Origin: Dryocola sp036489025
GTDB taxonomy: Bacteria > Pseudomonadota > Gammaproteobacteria > Enterobacterales > Enterobacteriaceae
DNA length: 64,000 nt
Reading direction: 5' to 3'
Assembly (NCBI GenBank): GCA_036489025.1
Contig: DASXGN010000031.1
Location: 56,846 to 120,845 of the forward strand
Part shown: piece after piece, positions 9,125 through 17,185 of the stretch
How positions within the stretch are numbered: position 1 is the stretch's first letter
How the letters are laid out: each line of letters opens with the position of its first letter
Translations under genes and position numbers: made by a program
Notes under the pieces: generated by a model
Database searches by the model: none
The model's input: the letters and a program-made list of their open reading frames with translations, nothing else
What the model was told of the DNA's origin: nothing

Positions 9125-10552
9125 ATGAGAAAAAGATTTAAGTCCGTCAGCCAGCCGTTTTCCGCCGCGCGCCGCAGGCTGCTATGGACGAGTTCTATTC
9201 TGGCTGCGGTGCCTACAGTCCTCCCTCGCGCCGTGCTGGCGGCGAGCGGCAATACTCAGGTTAACGTTCAGAAATTCTACCGCGGCGACTGGCCTGCCGC
9301 CTTTAAGCAGGCTTTTTCCTCCGCCGACACCGTTATCGTGCCCGTCGATCTGGTCTGCGACAGCATTAACACGGCCATTTTTATGCCTGAAGGAAAAACG
9401 CTGCTGGTACGCGGTGGGCTTAAAGGCAGCGGCAAAGGTCGTTTTGTGATGCAGGATGGCTGCAAAGTCCTGGGTGAGAAGGGCGGCAGATTTAACAATA
9501 TCATCCTCGACGTGCGCGGCTCGGACTGCACGATTAAAGGCGTCGATATGAGCGGGCTGGTGCCCGTCATGCAGATTTACATCGGCGGTAAGGACCAGCG
9601 CACTATGCGCAACCTGGTTATCGACGATATCACCGTACACGACGCAAACTACGGCATTCTGCGCCAGGGTTTTCACAACCGCATGGAAAACGTGAGGATC
9701 ACCAACGGGCGCTTCAGCCATTTGCAGGGCGATGCGATTGAGTGGAACGTGGCGATCAACGACCACGATCTGCTGATCTCCGACCATGTGATTGATAACA
9801 TTGACTGTACCAACGGTAAGATAAACTGGGGCATCGGTATCGGGCTGGCAGGCAGCACCTATAACAATGACTACCCGGAAGACCAGGCGGTGAAGAATTT
9901 CGTGGTGGCCAACATCACCGGCAGCAATTGCCGCCAGCTGGTCCACGTTGAAAACGGCAAGCATTTTATTATTCGCAACGTCAAGGCGCGCAATATTAAT
10001 CACACCTTCAGCAAGAAGGCGGGAATTGATAATGCAACGGTGGCAATTTACGGCTGTGATAATTTCGTGATTGATAATATCGATATGGTTAACAGCGCGG
10101 GTTTTCTTATCGGCTACGGGGTTATTAAAGGTAACTATCTGTCTATCCCGCAAAATTTCAGGCTCAATAACATCACCCTGGATAACAGCGCGATGGAGCT
10201 TAAGGCGCGGGGGATTCAGATTTCTTCAGGAAACTCGACCTCGTTCGTGGCGCTCACCAACATGACGATGAAAGGAGCGACGCTTGAGCTAAACAACAAG
10301 CCGCAGCACCTTTTTATCAGGAATGTCAACGTGATGCAGCGTGCCAGCGTAGGGCCAGCGCTGAAGCTACGTTTCGATCTGCGCAAGGATGTGCGCGGTC
10401 GCTTTATGGCGAAAGAAGACACGCTGCTGTCGCTATCGAACGTGCACGCGGTCAATGAGAAAGGGCAGAGTTCGGTGGATATCGACCGCGTCGATCATCA
10501 GCACGTGAACACCGCCAACCTGAATTTTGCGCTGCCGTCGTTGAGTAAATAA
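9125..10552 (+). CDS. wcaM: Colanic acid biosynthesis protein WcaM
   Basis: Last gene of the colanic acid operon. The 475-residue protein carries an N-terminal signal with consecutive arginines (AARRRLLWTSSILA) ending near LPRAVLA, compatible with a Tat-type export signal as in E. coli WcaM, followed by a repetitive Asn/Asp/Ile-rich body (IIRNVKARNINH, FVIDNIDMVNSAG) that suggests a right-handed parallel beta-helix. The precise role in colanic acid synthesis is not established. It follows wcaL by 29 bp and is closed by the hairpin at 10581. Confidence 0.94.
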   Translation: MRKRFKSVSQPFSAARRRLLWTSSILAAVPTVLPRAVLAASGNTQVNVQKFYRGDWPAAFKQAFSSADTVIVPVDLVCDSINTAIFMPEGKTLLVRGGLKGSGKGRFVMQDGCKVLGEKGGRFNNIILDVRGSDCTIKGVDMSGLVPVMQIYIGGKDQRTMRNLVIDDITVHDANYGILRQGFHNRMENVRITNGRFSHLQGDAIEWNVAINDHDLLISDHVIDNIDCTNGKINWGIGIGLAGSTYNNDYPEDQAVKNFVVANITGSNCRQLVHVENGKHFIIRNVKARNINHTFSKKAGIDNATVAIYGCDNFVIDNIDMVNSAGFLIGYGVIKGNYLSIPQNFRLNNITLDNSAMELKARGIQISSGNSTSFVALTNMTMKGATLELNNKPQHLFIRNVNVMQRASVGPALKLRFDLRKDVRGRFMAKEDTLLSLSNVHAVNEKGQSSVDIDRVDHQHVNTANLNFALPSLSK

Positions 10553-10580
10553 TCAGTCAAGCGTATTTACGATTTTTCCG

Positions 10581-10606
10581 AGCCCTTATTAGCCTTAATA
10601 AGGGCT
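10581..10606 (+). terminator. Rho-independent terminator of the wca operon
   Basis: AGCCCTTATTA and TAATAAGGGCT form a perfect 11-bp stem around a 4-nt loop, followed by TTTTTAGTTTT. It lies 28 nt after the wcaM stop codon. Confidence 0.9.
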
Positions 10607-10617
10607 TTTTAGTTTTG

Positions 10618-10638
10618 TATCCCCCGAGGCGGGGGATA
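10618..10638. repeat. Second palindrome after the wca terminator
   Basis: TATCCCCC (10618-10625) and GGGGGATA (10631-10638) are perfect arms around GAGGC. It directly follows the wcaM terminator without its own T-run. It may back up termination or separate the colanic acid and O-antigen units. Confidence 0.5.
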
Positions 10639-10694
10639 AGATGAATGACTAACTTTGGGGATCAATTCATGCTGGCTATCAGATTTTAAAGGTT

Positions 10695-10700
10695 TATAAT
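10695..10700 (+). promoter_or_regulatory. Possible -10 box for gnu
   Basis: A perfect TATAAT lies 110 bp before the gnu start, in an AT-rich gap after the wca terminator. No convincing -35 box is seen 16-18 bp upstream, so this is only a candidate. Confidence 0.35.
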
Positions 10701-10810
10701 TCTGCCACAAAATCAGATGAGAACATGCGTAACCATCTGTACAACAACCCTTAAATCTGACCGAAGGCATGTTAAGGTTTAGGGTACAAATTTTACTCAT
10801 TGGGTATTGT

Positions 10811-11806
10811 ATGAAAGAGAAGGTTATTTTTGTTGGTGCATCCGGCTTTGTTGGTACCCGACTTATTGAGACATCAAACTCTGAGTTTGAAATTAAAAAT
10901 TTAGATAAGCAAGACAGTCACTTCTATCCTGATATTACTGTAAAAGGTGATGTCCGGGACCAAAGTTCACTTGATGAGCATCTGGCTAACCAACAGACAG
11001 TTGTGCTGCTGGCGGCGGAACATCGTGATGATGTCAGCCCAACATCACTTTACTACGATGTAAACGTACAAGGCACTCGTAACGTTCTTGCTTCTATGGA
11101 TAAAAATGGTGTCAAAAACATCATTTTTACCAGCTCCGTCGCAGTTTATGGCCTGAATAAAGTGAATCCCGATGAAACCCACCCTATCGATCCATTCAAC
11201 CATTACGGGAAAAGTAAATGGCAGGCAGAGGAAGTACTACGTGCCTGGCATAGTGAGGCCCCTGAAGAGCGTTCCCTTACCATCATTCGCCCAACAGTGA
11301 TCTTCGGTGAGCGCAATCGCGGTAATGTTTTCAACCTTCTTAAACAAATTGCCAGCGGTAAATTTGCGATGGTTGGAGCAGGTAACAACTATAAGTCCAT
11401 GGCTTACGTTGGGAATATTGTTGAGTTCATCAAGTATAAACTGGGTCATATCGAGAAAGGCTATCAGGTTTACAACTATGTTGATAAACCTGACCTGAAT
11501 ATGAATCAGCTTGTTTCCGAGGTTGAAAAAAGCCTCAGTAAAAAGATCCCTTCCGTCCATCTTCCCTATGCGGTGGGGATGCTTGGTGGGTTCTGCTTTG
11601 ATGTATTGAGTAAGCTCACGGGCAAAAAATATCCTATTAGCGCGGTTCGCGTGAAGAAGTTCTGTGCAACCACACAGTTTGATGCAAGCAAAGTTCACTC
11701 TTCAGGATTCGTGGCCCCTTATACATTGTCACAGGGGCTGGACCGCACTTTGCAGTACGAATTTGTTACAGCCAAGAAAGATGACATTACATTTATCTCT
11801 GAATAA
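10811..11806 (+). CDS. gnu: GlcNAc-PP-undecaprenol 4-epimerase
   Basis: Extended short-chain dehydrogenase/reductase of 331 residues. The NAD-binding loop GASGFVGT (9-16) and the catalytic Y132-x3-K136 (YGKSK) are present, with Ser at TSSVAVYG. Length, the stretch AAEHRDDVSPTSLYYDVNV and the C-terminus KKDDITFISE match my recollection of E. coli Gnu (Z3206), which epimerises lipid-linked GlcNAc to GalNAc after WecA and sits upstream of galF. I start at ATG 10811 (MKEKVIFVGASG), as the 14 upstream in-frame residues precede the Rossmann core. Its presence suggests an O-unit with GalNAc at the reducing end. Confidence 0.88.
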   Translation: MKEKVIFVGASGFVGTRLIETSNSEFEIKNLDKQDSHFYPDITVKGDVRDQSSLDEHLANQQTVVLLAAEHRDDVSPTSLYYDVNVQGTRNVLASMDKNGVKNIIFTSSVAVYGLNKVNPDETHPIDPFNHYGKSKWQAEEVLRAWHSEAPEERSLTIIRPTVIFGERNRGNVFNLLKQIASGKFAMVGAGNNYKSMAYVGNIVEFIKYKLGHIEKGYQVYNYVDKPDLNMNQLVSEVEKSLSKKIPSVHLPYAVGMLGGFCFDVLSKLTGKKYPISAVRVKKFCATTQFDASKVHSSGFVAPYTLSQGLDRTLQYEFVTAKKDDITFISE

Positions 11807-11910
11807 CATGTTGTTAACGCAGTTTTGGGAGAGTTATCTGATTTATCGCGCAGGGCACAAGAAGTATCGTGCCGGCACGTTTGTGCGTGAATTCACTCAA
11901 GAGCTTGCTA

Positions 11911-11930
11911 GGCCTGTGTCATCACAGGCC
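11911..11930 (+). terminator. Hairpin after gnu
   Basis: GGCCTGTG (11911-11918) and CACAGGCC (11923-11930) are perfect arms around TCAT. It lies about 105 nt past gnu and lacks a strong T-run, so it may be a weak terminator or mRNA-stabilising hairpin. A 12-bp palindrome CGTGCCGGCACG lies just upstream at 11868-11879. Confidence 0.45.
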
Positions 11931-11975
11931 GCATAGAAATCGAAATTTTAAGATGGATATGCTCTTGTTAGAGAC

Positions 11976-11981
11976 TATAAT
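11976..11981 (+). promoter_or_regulatory. Possible -10 box of the galF promoter
   Basis: TATAAT lies 31 bp before galF; TTGTTA stands too close (5 bp) to be its -35, and the hexamer at the right distance is a poor match. Candidate only. Confidence 0.4.
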
Positions 11982-12011
11982 CCTCCAACCATTTTAGAGG
12001 TGGGACTGAAC

Positions 12012-12908
12012 ATGACTAATTTGAAAGCAGTTATTCCGGTAGCGGGTCTTGGGATGCATATGTTGCCTGCTACAAAGGCGATCCCAAAAGAGATGCTGCC
12101 GATTGTCGATAAGCCGATGATTCAGTACATCGTCGATGAAATCGTGGCTGCGGGCATCAAAGAAATCGTCCTGGTTACTCACTCTTCCAAGAATGCGGTC
12201 GAAAACCATTTCGATACGTCTTACGAGCTTGAAGCCCTGCTGGAACAGCGTGTGAAGCGCCAGTTGCTGGCTGAAGTACAGTCTATTTGCCCTCCGGGCG
12301 TGACCATCATGAACGTTCGCCAGGCGCAGCCGCTTGGACTGGGACACTCTATCCTGTGCGCACATCCTGTGGTTGGTGATAACCCATTTGTGGTTGTGCT
12401 GCCTGACGTGGTGCTGGACAACGCCAGTGCCGATCCACTGCGCTATAATTTAGCTGCAATGTTGGCCCGCTTTAACGACACCGGTCGTAGCCAGGTGCTG
12501 GCGAAGCGCATGCCGAACGAAGATCTTTCCGCTTATTCCGTCATTACAACAAAAGAACCTTTAGACAATGACGGGCAGGTAAGCCAAATCGTCGAGTTCG
12601 TTGAAAAACCCGACCAGCCGCAAACGCTCGATTCCGATCTTGCTGCCGTTGGTCGCTACGTCCTGTCTGCCGATATATGGCCGCTGCTGGAAAAAACCGA
12701 GCCCGGCGCATGGGATCGTATTCAACTGACGGACGCCATCGCCGCGCTGAATGAACAGCAGCCGGTGGAAGCCGCCCTGATGACCGGCGAGAGCTACGAC
12801 TGCGGAAAGAAAATGGGTTATATGCAGGCATTTGTGCAGTACGGCCTGCGTAACAACAAAGAAGGGCTGAAGTTCAGGGAGAGCATCAAGCAGATGCTTG
12901 CTCGTTGA
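12012..12908 (+). CDS. galF: GalF, UTP-glucose-1-phosphate uridylyltransferase-like protein
   Basis: GalU-family nucleotidyltransferase homologue of 298 residues. The N-terminal signature reads GLGMHMLPATKAIPKEML, where active GalU has GLGTRMLPATK; the Thr-Arg to Met-His change is the hallmark of GalF, which has little pyrophosphorylase activity and is thought to modulate GalU and the UDP-glucose pool. The remaining motifs (VEKPDQPQTLDSD, YDCGKKMGY) are kept. ATG 12012 is chosen (MTNLKAVIPVAG) as in E. coli, with AGAGGTG upstream. It marks the left border of the O-antigen locus. Confidence 0.95.
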   Translation: MTNLKAVIPVAGLGMHMLPATKAIPKEMLPIVDKPMIQYIVDEIVAAGIKEIVLVTHSSKNAVENHFDTSYELEALLEQRVKRQLLAEVQSICPPGVTIMNVRQAQPLGLGHSILCAHPVVGDNPFVVVLPDVVLDNASADPLRYNLAAMLARFNDTGRSQVLAKRMPNEDLSAYSVITTKEPLDNDGQVSQIVEFVEKPDQPQTLDSDLAAVGRYVLSADIWPLLEKTEPGAWDRIQLTDAIAALNEQQPVEAALMTGESYDCGKKMGYMQAFVQYGLRNNKEGLKFRESIKQMLAR

Positions 12909-12943
12909 TTTAACGTCAATGTCTGAACAAGCCTGATGATAAG

Positions 12944-13009
12944 AACGGCAGTTAACGGTGGCTACCAGGGTGCAAAGCGCAGCCTGAAGGACACTGACTG
13001 CCGTTTTTC
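12944..13009 (+). terminator. Branched hairpin with U-run after galF
   Basis: AACGGCAGT (12944-12952) pairs with ACTGCCGTT (12997-13005), followed by TTTCTTTG. Inside the 44-nt loop a second hairpin is possible: CAGGGTGC (12966-12973) against GCAGCCTG (12979-12986), with one G-G mismatch. The long loop is unusual for a simple terminator. It probably ends galF transcription before the O-antigen promoter. Confidence 0.6.
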
Positions 13010-13053
13010 TTTGTGTAAATTTAAACAAAGTCAGCGGCATAAGCAGAGCGTTT

Positions 13054-13101
13054 CATATTCGAATAGATAATAATCAACCTCTCAGTATCTATTCGAATGT
13101 G
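13054..13101. promoter_or_regulatory. Long inverted repeat upstream of JUMPstart
   Basis: CATATTCGAATAGATA (13054-13069) and TATCTATTCGAATGTG (13086-13101) pair over 16 bp with one mismatch (G-U in RNA), around a 16-nt spacer. Each arm itself contains the palindrome ATTCGAAT, so the element equals two copies of an 8-bp palindromic site. No T-run follows. It lies in the 383-bp galF-rmlB gap where the O-antigen promoter should be. It could be a paired operator or an mRNA hairpin; I do not recognise the binding protein. Confidence 0.5.
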
Positions 13102-13147
13102 CAGCACCGGCACATATGTTGCGGGTCACAATTTAAGCGTTAGATGT

Positions 13148-13186
13148 CAGTGCACTGGTAGCTGTTGAGCCAGGGGCGGTAGCGTG
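13148..13186 (+). promoter_or_regulatory. JUMPstart element with ops site
   Basis: The 39-bp JUMPstart sequence is present about 105 bp before rmlB, ending in the ops element GGCGGTAGCGTG (13175-13186), which fits the known ops consensus. In Enterobacteriaceae ops pauses RNA polymerase in the 5' leader and recruits RfaH, an antiterminator needed for transcription of long surface polysaccharide operons. This indicates that rmlB to about gnd is one RfaH-dependent transcription unit starting upstream of 13148. Confidence 0.95.
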
Positions 13187-13291
13187 TCGCATGTCCCTCT
13201 CACTCATTTCCCTATATTAATTCTGCAGGCAATTATCATCTTTGGTAAATACCAAAGATAAATACTTTATTATTAGAGAGAGAATCTTTTC

Positions 13292-14377
13292 GTGAAAATT
13301 CTTATTACTGGTGGTGCCGGTTTTATCGGTTCTGCGGTCGTTCGTCATATCATTACTAATACTCAAGACAGCGTCGTTAACGTCGATAAATTGACCTATG
13401 CAGGTAATCTGGAATCACTGGTTGAAGTCTCTGACAGCGAGCGTTATGCATTTGTGCAGGCAGATATCTGCGATAGAAGTTCGCTGGAAAAGATTTTTGT
13501 CGAACATCAGCCCGATGCGGTGATGCATCTGGCGGCAGAAAGTCACGTAGATCGCTCTATTACAGGACCTGCAGAGTTTATCGAAACCAATATTGTTGGT
13601 ACCTATATGCTGCTTGAAGCTGCGAGAGCATACTGGTCGCAGCTTAATGAAAACCGCAAAGCTGCGTTTCGTTTTCATCATATCTCTACTGATGAAGTTT
13701 ATGGTGACTTACTACATCCGGATGAATGTCCAGCAGGAGAAGAATTACCACTCTTCACTGAAACAACTTCTTATGCACCGAGCAGCCCATACTCCGCTTC
13801 GAAAGCCTCAAGCGATCATCTGGTTCGCGCGTGGCTACGCACTTATGGTCTCCCTGCCATTGTGACAAACTGCTCAAATAACTATGGTCCTTATCATTTC
13901 CCGGAAAAATTAATTCCACTGGTCATACTTAACGCGCTGGAAGGCAAAAATCTGCCCGTCTATGGAAAGGGCGATCAGATTCGCGACTGGCTGTATGTAG
14001 AAGATCACGCTCGTGCACTTTATACCGTAGTAACCCATGGTACGATTGGTGAGACTTATAACATCGGTGGGCATAATGAGAAGAAAAACCTCGATGTTGT
14101 ACATACCATCTGTGATTTGCTGGATGAAATTGAGCCTAAAGCCAACTCTTATCGGGAGCAAATTACCTATGTTGCGGACCGACCAGGCCATGACCGTCGA
14201 TATGCGATTGATGCGGATAAAATCAGTCGCGAATTAGGCTGGAAACCGCAGGAATCGTTTGAAAGCGGGATTCGTAAGACAGTTCAATGGTATCTGGCTA
14301 ATCAGCAGTGGGTTGAAAACATTAAGAGCGGTTCTTATAAAAACTGGATCGAGCAGAACTATGGGGAGCGCAAATAA
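13292..14377 (+). CDS. rmlB: dTDP-glucose 4,6-dehydratase
   Basis: Converts dTDP-glucose to dTDP-4-keto-6-deoxyglucose, the branch point for both dTDP sugars made in this locus. 361 residues, normal for RmlB (RfbB). NAD-binding GGAGFIG (7-13), the TDE triad at 133-135 (ISTDEVYGD) and Y167-x3-K171 (YSASK) are all present. Translation starts at GTG 13292 with AGAGAGA upstream, as is common for this gene. First gene after JUMPstart; its stop overlaps the rmlD start by one base. Confidence 0.97.
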   Translation: MKILITGGAGFIGSAVVRHIITNTQDSVVNVDKLTYAGNLESLVEVSDSERYAFVQADICDRSSLEKIFVEHQPDAVMHLAAESHVDRSITGPAEFIETNIVGTYMLLEAARAYWSQLNENRKAAFRFHHISTDEVYGDLLHPDECPAGEELPLFTETTSYAPSSPYSASKASSDHLVRAWLRTYGLPAIVTNCSNNYGPYHFPEKLIPLVILNALEGKNLPVYGKGDQIRDWLYVEDHARALYTVVTHGTIGETYNIGGHNEKKNLDVVHTICDLLDEIEPKANSYREQITYVADRPGHDRRYAIDADKISRELGWKPQESFESGIRKTVQWYLANQQWVENIKSGSYKNWIEQNYGERK

Positions 14378-15276
14378 TGGATGTCCTTCTGTTCGGTAAG
14401 ACAGGTCAGGTAGGCTGGGAGCTACAACGTTCATTAGCTCCTTTAGGTAATCTTATTGCCGTCGATGTGCATTCAACCGAGTATTGTGGTGATTTCAGCA
14501 ATCCTGAAGGCGTGGCTGAAACCGTGCGTAGGGTTAAGCCAGATGTGATTGTTAACGCCGCCGCTCATACGGCTGTTGATAAAGCGGAATGCGAACGTGA
14601 TTTGGCTCAATTATTGAATGCCACAAGCGTTGAGGCCATTGCTAAAGAGGCTGAAAAGCTGGGCGCGTGGCTTGTTAACTACTCGACAGATTATGTCTTC
14701 CCTGGAGATGGTGATAAACCATGGCAGGAAACAGATACAACTGCGCCGCTTAATGTCTACGGCGAAACGAAGTTGGCGGGTGAACTTGCTGTACAGACAT
14801 ATTGTACAAAGCATCTCATTTTCCGTACCAGTTGGGTTTATGCCGGGAAGGGGAATAACTTTGCGAAGACCATGCTGCGTCTGGCAAAAGATCGTGAAGA
14901 GTTATCCATCATTAACGATCAAGTTGGTGCCCCAACGGGAGCTGAGCTGTTAGCGGATTGCACGGCTCATGCCATTATTACAGCAATGAGTAAGCCTGAA
15001 GTTGCAGGGTTGTACCATTTGGTGGCATCTGGAACAACAACCTGGTTTGATTATGCGAATCTGGTATTCACGCAAGCTAGGGAAGCAGGTATGACCCTTG
15101 CGGTTAATAAAACCATTCCCGTTGCGACTTCAGCCTATCCAACACCGGCTCGTCGCCCAAATAATTCACGATTACTTACAGACAAGTTCCAGTCGACCTT
15201 TGGTTTAACCTTGCCATCTTGGGATATTGGCGTAAAACGAATGCTGGCTGAATTATTCACCGCAGCAAATATCTAA
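14377..15276 (+). CDS. rmlD: dTDP-4-dehydrorhamnose reductase
   Basis: Final NADPH-dependent step to dTDP-L-rhamnose. 299 residues with an N-terminal GKTGQVG nucleotide-binding loop (7-13), the STDYVFPG stretch and the catalytic Y128-x3-K132 (YGETK). It is translationally coupled to rmlB (TAATG). Intact, so rhamnose synthesis is complete together with rmlA, rmlB and rmlC. Confidence 0.97.
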   Translation: MDVLLFGKTGQVGWELQRSLAPLGNLIAVDVHSTEYCGDFSNPEGVAETVRRVKPDVIVNAAAHTAVDKAECERDLAQLLNATSVEAIAKEAEKLGAWLVNYSTDYVFPGDGDKPWQETDTTAPLNVYGETKLAGELAVQTYCTKHLIFRTSWVYAGKGNNFAKTMLRLAKDREELSIINDQVGAPTGAELLADCTAHAIITAMSKPEVAGLYHLVASGTTTWFDYANLVFTQAREAGMTLAVNKTIPVATSAYPTPARRPNNSRLLTDKFQSTFGLTLPSWDIGVKRMLAELFTAANI

Positions 15277-15328
15277 GAATGATGAATAAATATCCTTCCA
15301 CAGGGTATCAACGAATTGAGATATTAAT

Positions 15329-16207
15329 ATGACTAAGCGTAAAGGAATTATTCTTGCTGGTGGTTCTGGGACTCGTTTGTATCCAGTAACAATGGCCGTC
15401 AGCAAACAACTTTTGCCTATTTATGACAAGCCGATGATCTATTATCCGATCAGCACCTTAATGCTCGCTGGTATTCGTGACATTCTGATTATTAGTACCC
15501 CTCAAGATACTCCACGCTTTGAACAACTGCTTGGCGATGGTAGTCAATGGGGTTTAAATCTACAGTATAAAGTGCAAGAGAGTCCTGATGGCTTAGCACA
15601 GGCATTTATTATTGGTGAAGAGTTCATTGGTAATGATGATTGTGCATTAGTTCTTGGCGACAATATTTTCTATGGTCATGATTTGCAAAAGCAGCTTGAA
15701 AATGCAGAGACAAAAGAATCAGGTGCTACAGTATTTGCTTACCATGTTCACGATCCTGAGCGGTATGGCGTCGTTGAGTTTGATAGAGACGGCAAGGCTA
15801 TCTCACTTGAAGAGAAACCACTTGAGCCAAAAAGCAATTATGCGGTTACAGGACTTTATTTTTATGACAATAGTGTTATAGAAATGGCTAAAGATCTTAA
15901 GCCTTCAGCTCGCGGTGAACTCGAAATAACAGATATTAACCGAATCTATATGGAACAGGGCCGCATGTCCGTCGCTATGATGGGGCGTGGCTATGCATGG
16001 TTAGATACTGGTACGCATCAGAGTCTTATTGAAGCAAGTAATTTCATTCAAACAATTGAACTTCGCCAGGGATTAAAGGTTTCTTGTCCTGAAGAAATCG
16101 CTTTCCGCAGAGGTTTTATTGATGCTGAGCAGGTGCGAAAACTTGCTGTACCGTTAGCTAAAAATGATTACGGCAAGTACTTATTAAAGATGGTTAAAGG
16201 CTATTAA
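15329..16207 (+). CDS. rmlA: Glucose-1-phosphate thymidylyltransferase
   Basis: Makes dTDP-glucose from glucose-1-phosphate and dTTP; feeds both the rhamnose and the 3-amino sugar branch. 292 residues, as usual for RmlA. Signature GGSGTRLYPVTMAVSKQLLP at about 11-30 (key Arg and Lys present), ALVLGDNIFYGHDL with the metal-binding Asp, VEFDRDGKAISLEEKP and GYAWLDTGTHQSL are all visible. It follows rmlD by 52 bp. Confidence 0.97.
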   Translation: MTKRKGIILAGGSGTRLYPVTMAVSKQLLPIYDKPMIYYPISTLMLAGIRDILIISTPQDTPRFEQLLGDGSQWGLNLQYKVQESPDGLAQAFIIGEEFIGNDDCALVLGDNIFYGHDLQKQLENAETKESGATVFAYHVHDPERYGVVEFDRDGKAISLEEKPLEPKSNYAVTGLYFYDNSVIEMAKDLKPSARGELEITDINRIYMEQGRMSVAMMGRGYAWLDTGTHQSLIEASNFIQTIELRQGLKVSCPEEIAFRRGFIDAEQVRKLAVPLAKNDYGKYLLKMVKGY

Positions 16208-16210
16208 TCA

Positions 16211-16759
16211 ATGAATTTTATTAAAACTGATATTCCAGATGTATTAATTTTTGAGCCAAAAGTCTTTGGTGATGATCGTGGCTTTTTTTTTGAAAGTTTT
16301 AATCAAAATATTTTTGAAGAAGCTGTTGGTCGAAAAATTGGTTTTGTTCAGGATAATCATTCAAAGTCCTGTAAAAGCGTCTTACGCGGGCTTCATTATC
16401 AGTTAGCACCATGTGCGCAAGCAAAATTAGTCCGTTGCACATCGGGTTCATTATTTGATGTTGCTGTAGATATTCGTCAAGGGTCGCCAACATTTGGACA
16501 ATGGGTTGGTGCAACACTCAGTGCGGAGAATAAAAAGCAAATTTGGGTTCCTGAAGGTTTCGCTCATGGTTTCATCGCGCTGGAAGATGGAACGGAAATT
16601 TTATATAAAACAAATAATTTTTATTCGCAAGAAAATGAAAGAACAATTCGTTGGGATGATGAGCAATTAGCAATCAATTGGCCAATAAAGCCGCTGATTA
16701 TTTCCGATAAAGATAACCAAGCATGTGGTCTCAAACATGCACAACTTTTCAGGAAATAA
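16211..16759 (+). CDS. rmlC: dTDP-4-dehydrorhamnose 3,5-epimerase
   Basis: Epimerises dTDP-4-keto-6-deoxyglucose at C3 and C5 before RmlD reduces it. 182 residues, a cupin. FGDDRGFFFESF (20-30) is the family N-terminal motif, with the catalytic His62 in RGLHYQ and a downstream Asp in SGSLFDVAVDIR, and PEGFAHGF at about 114-121. Base composition is more AT-rich than rmlBDA. It lies 3 bp after rmlA. Other dTDP-sugar 5-epimerases are conceivable, but all four rml genes together favour rhamnose. Confidence 0.93.
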   Translation: MNFIKTDIPDVLIFEPKVFGDDRGFFFESFNQNIFEEAVGRKIGFVQDNHSKSCKSVLRGLHYQLAPCAQAKLVRCTSGSLFDVAVDIRQGSPTFGQWVGATLSAENKKQIWVPEGFAHGFIALEDGTEILYKTNNFYSQENERTIRWDDEQLAINWPIKPLIISDKDNQACGLKHAQLFRK

Positions 16760-16762
16760 ATT

Positions 16763-17185
16763 ATGGATATAAATATTATTCCCTTACAGGCTCATGGTGA
16801 TGATCGTGGATCGCTGATTGCTCTGGAGGAAGAGCATAATATTCCTTTCGAAATTAAACGTGTTTATTACATGTTTAATACAAAAGAAGGAGTAAGGCGC
16901 GGTCTACATGCCCATCGAAGACTTAAACAAGTTGCTATCGCAATGCGTGGCTCATGTAGATTTGTGCTAGATAATGGAAAAGAAAGGGTTGAAATTCTGC
17001 TTGATAACCCTGCTCAAGGATTACTTATTGATTCGTGTATGTGGCGTGAGATGTATGATTTTTCAGAAGATTGCGTGCTCATGGTTTTAGCTGATAGTCA
17101 TTACGATGAGAATGACTATATCCGGGACTATGATCAGTTCCTTGAAGAAAAGGTAACAGAAAATGCAAGTACATCCATTAAGTGA
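16763..17185 (+). CDS. fdtA: dTDP-4-keto-6-deoxyglucose 3,4-ketoisomerase (FdtA/QdtA family)
   Basis: Cupin of 140 residues that moves the keto group of dTDP-4-keto-6-deoxyglucose from C4 to C3, starting the 3-amino-3,6-dideoxyhexose branch. The family core is visible: DDRGSLIALEE (13-23), IKRVYYMFN, RGLHAHRRLKQV with the histidine pair His49/His51, and DYIRDYDQF at the end. FdtA (product with galacto C4) and QdtA (gluco) differ at few positions. From memory, FdtA has Arg where QdtA has Tyr before the conserved Gly, and His versus Arg in W-[H/R]-E-M. This protein has Arg15 and WREM, a mix, so the Fuc3N/Qui3N choice stays open. The 3' end overlaps fdtC by 23 bp. Confidence 0.85.
   Translation: MDINIIPLQAHGDDRGSLIALEEEHNIPFEIKRVYYMFNTKEGVRRGLHAHRRLKQVAIAMRGSCRFVLDNGKERVEILLDNPAQGLLIDSCMWREMYDFSEDCVLMVLADSHYDENDYIRDYDQFLEEKVTENASTSIK

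Noticed and set aside
12012..12908. Annotating galF as an active GalU
   Set aside because: The active-site Thr-Arg is replaced by Met-His, the known GalF hallmark, and the locus position is that of galF.
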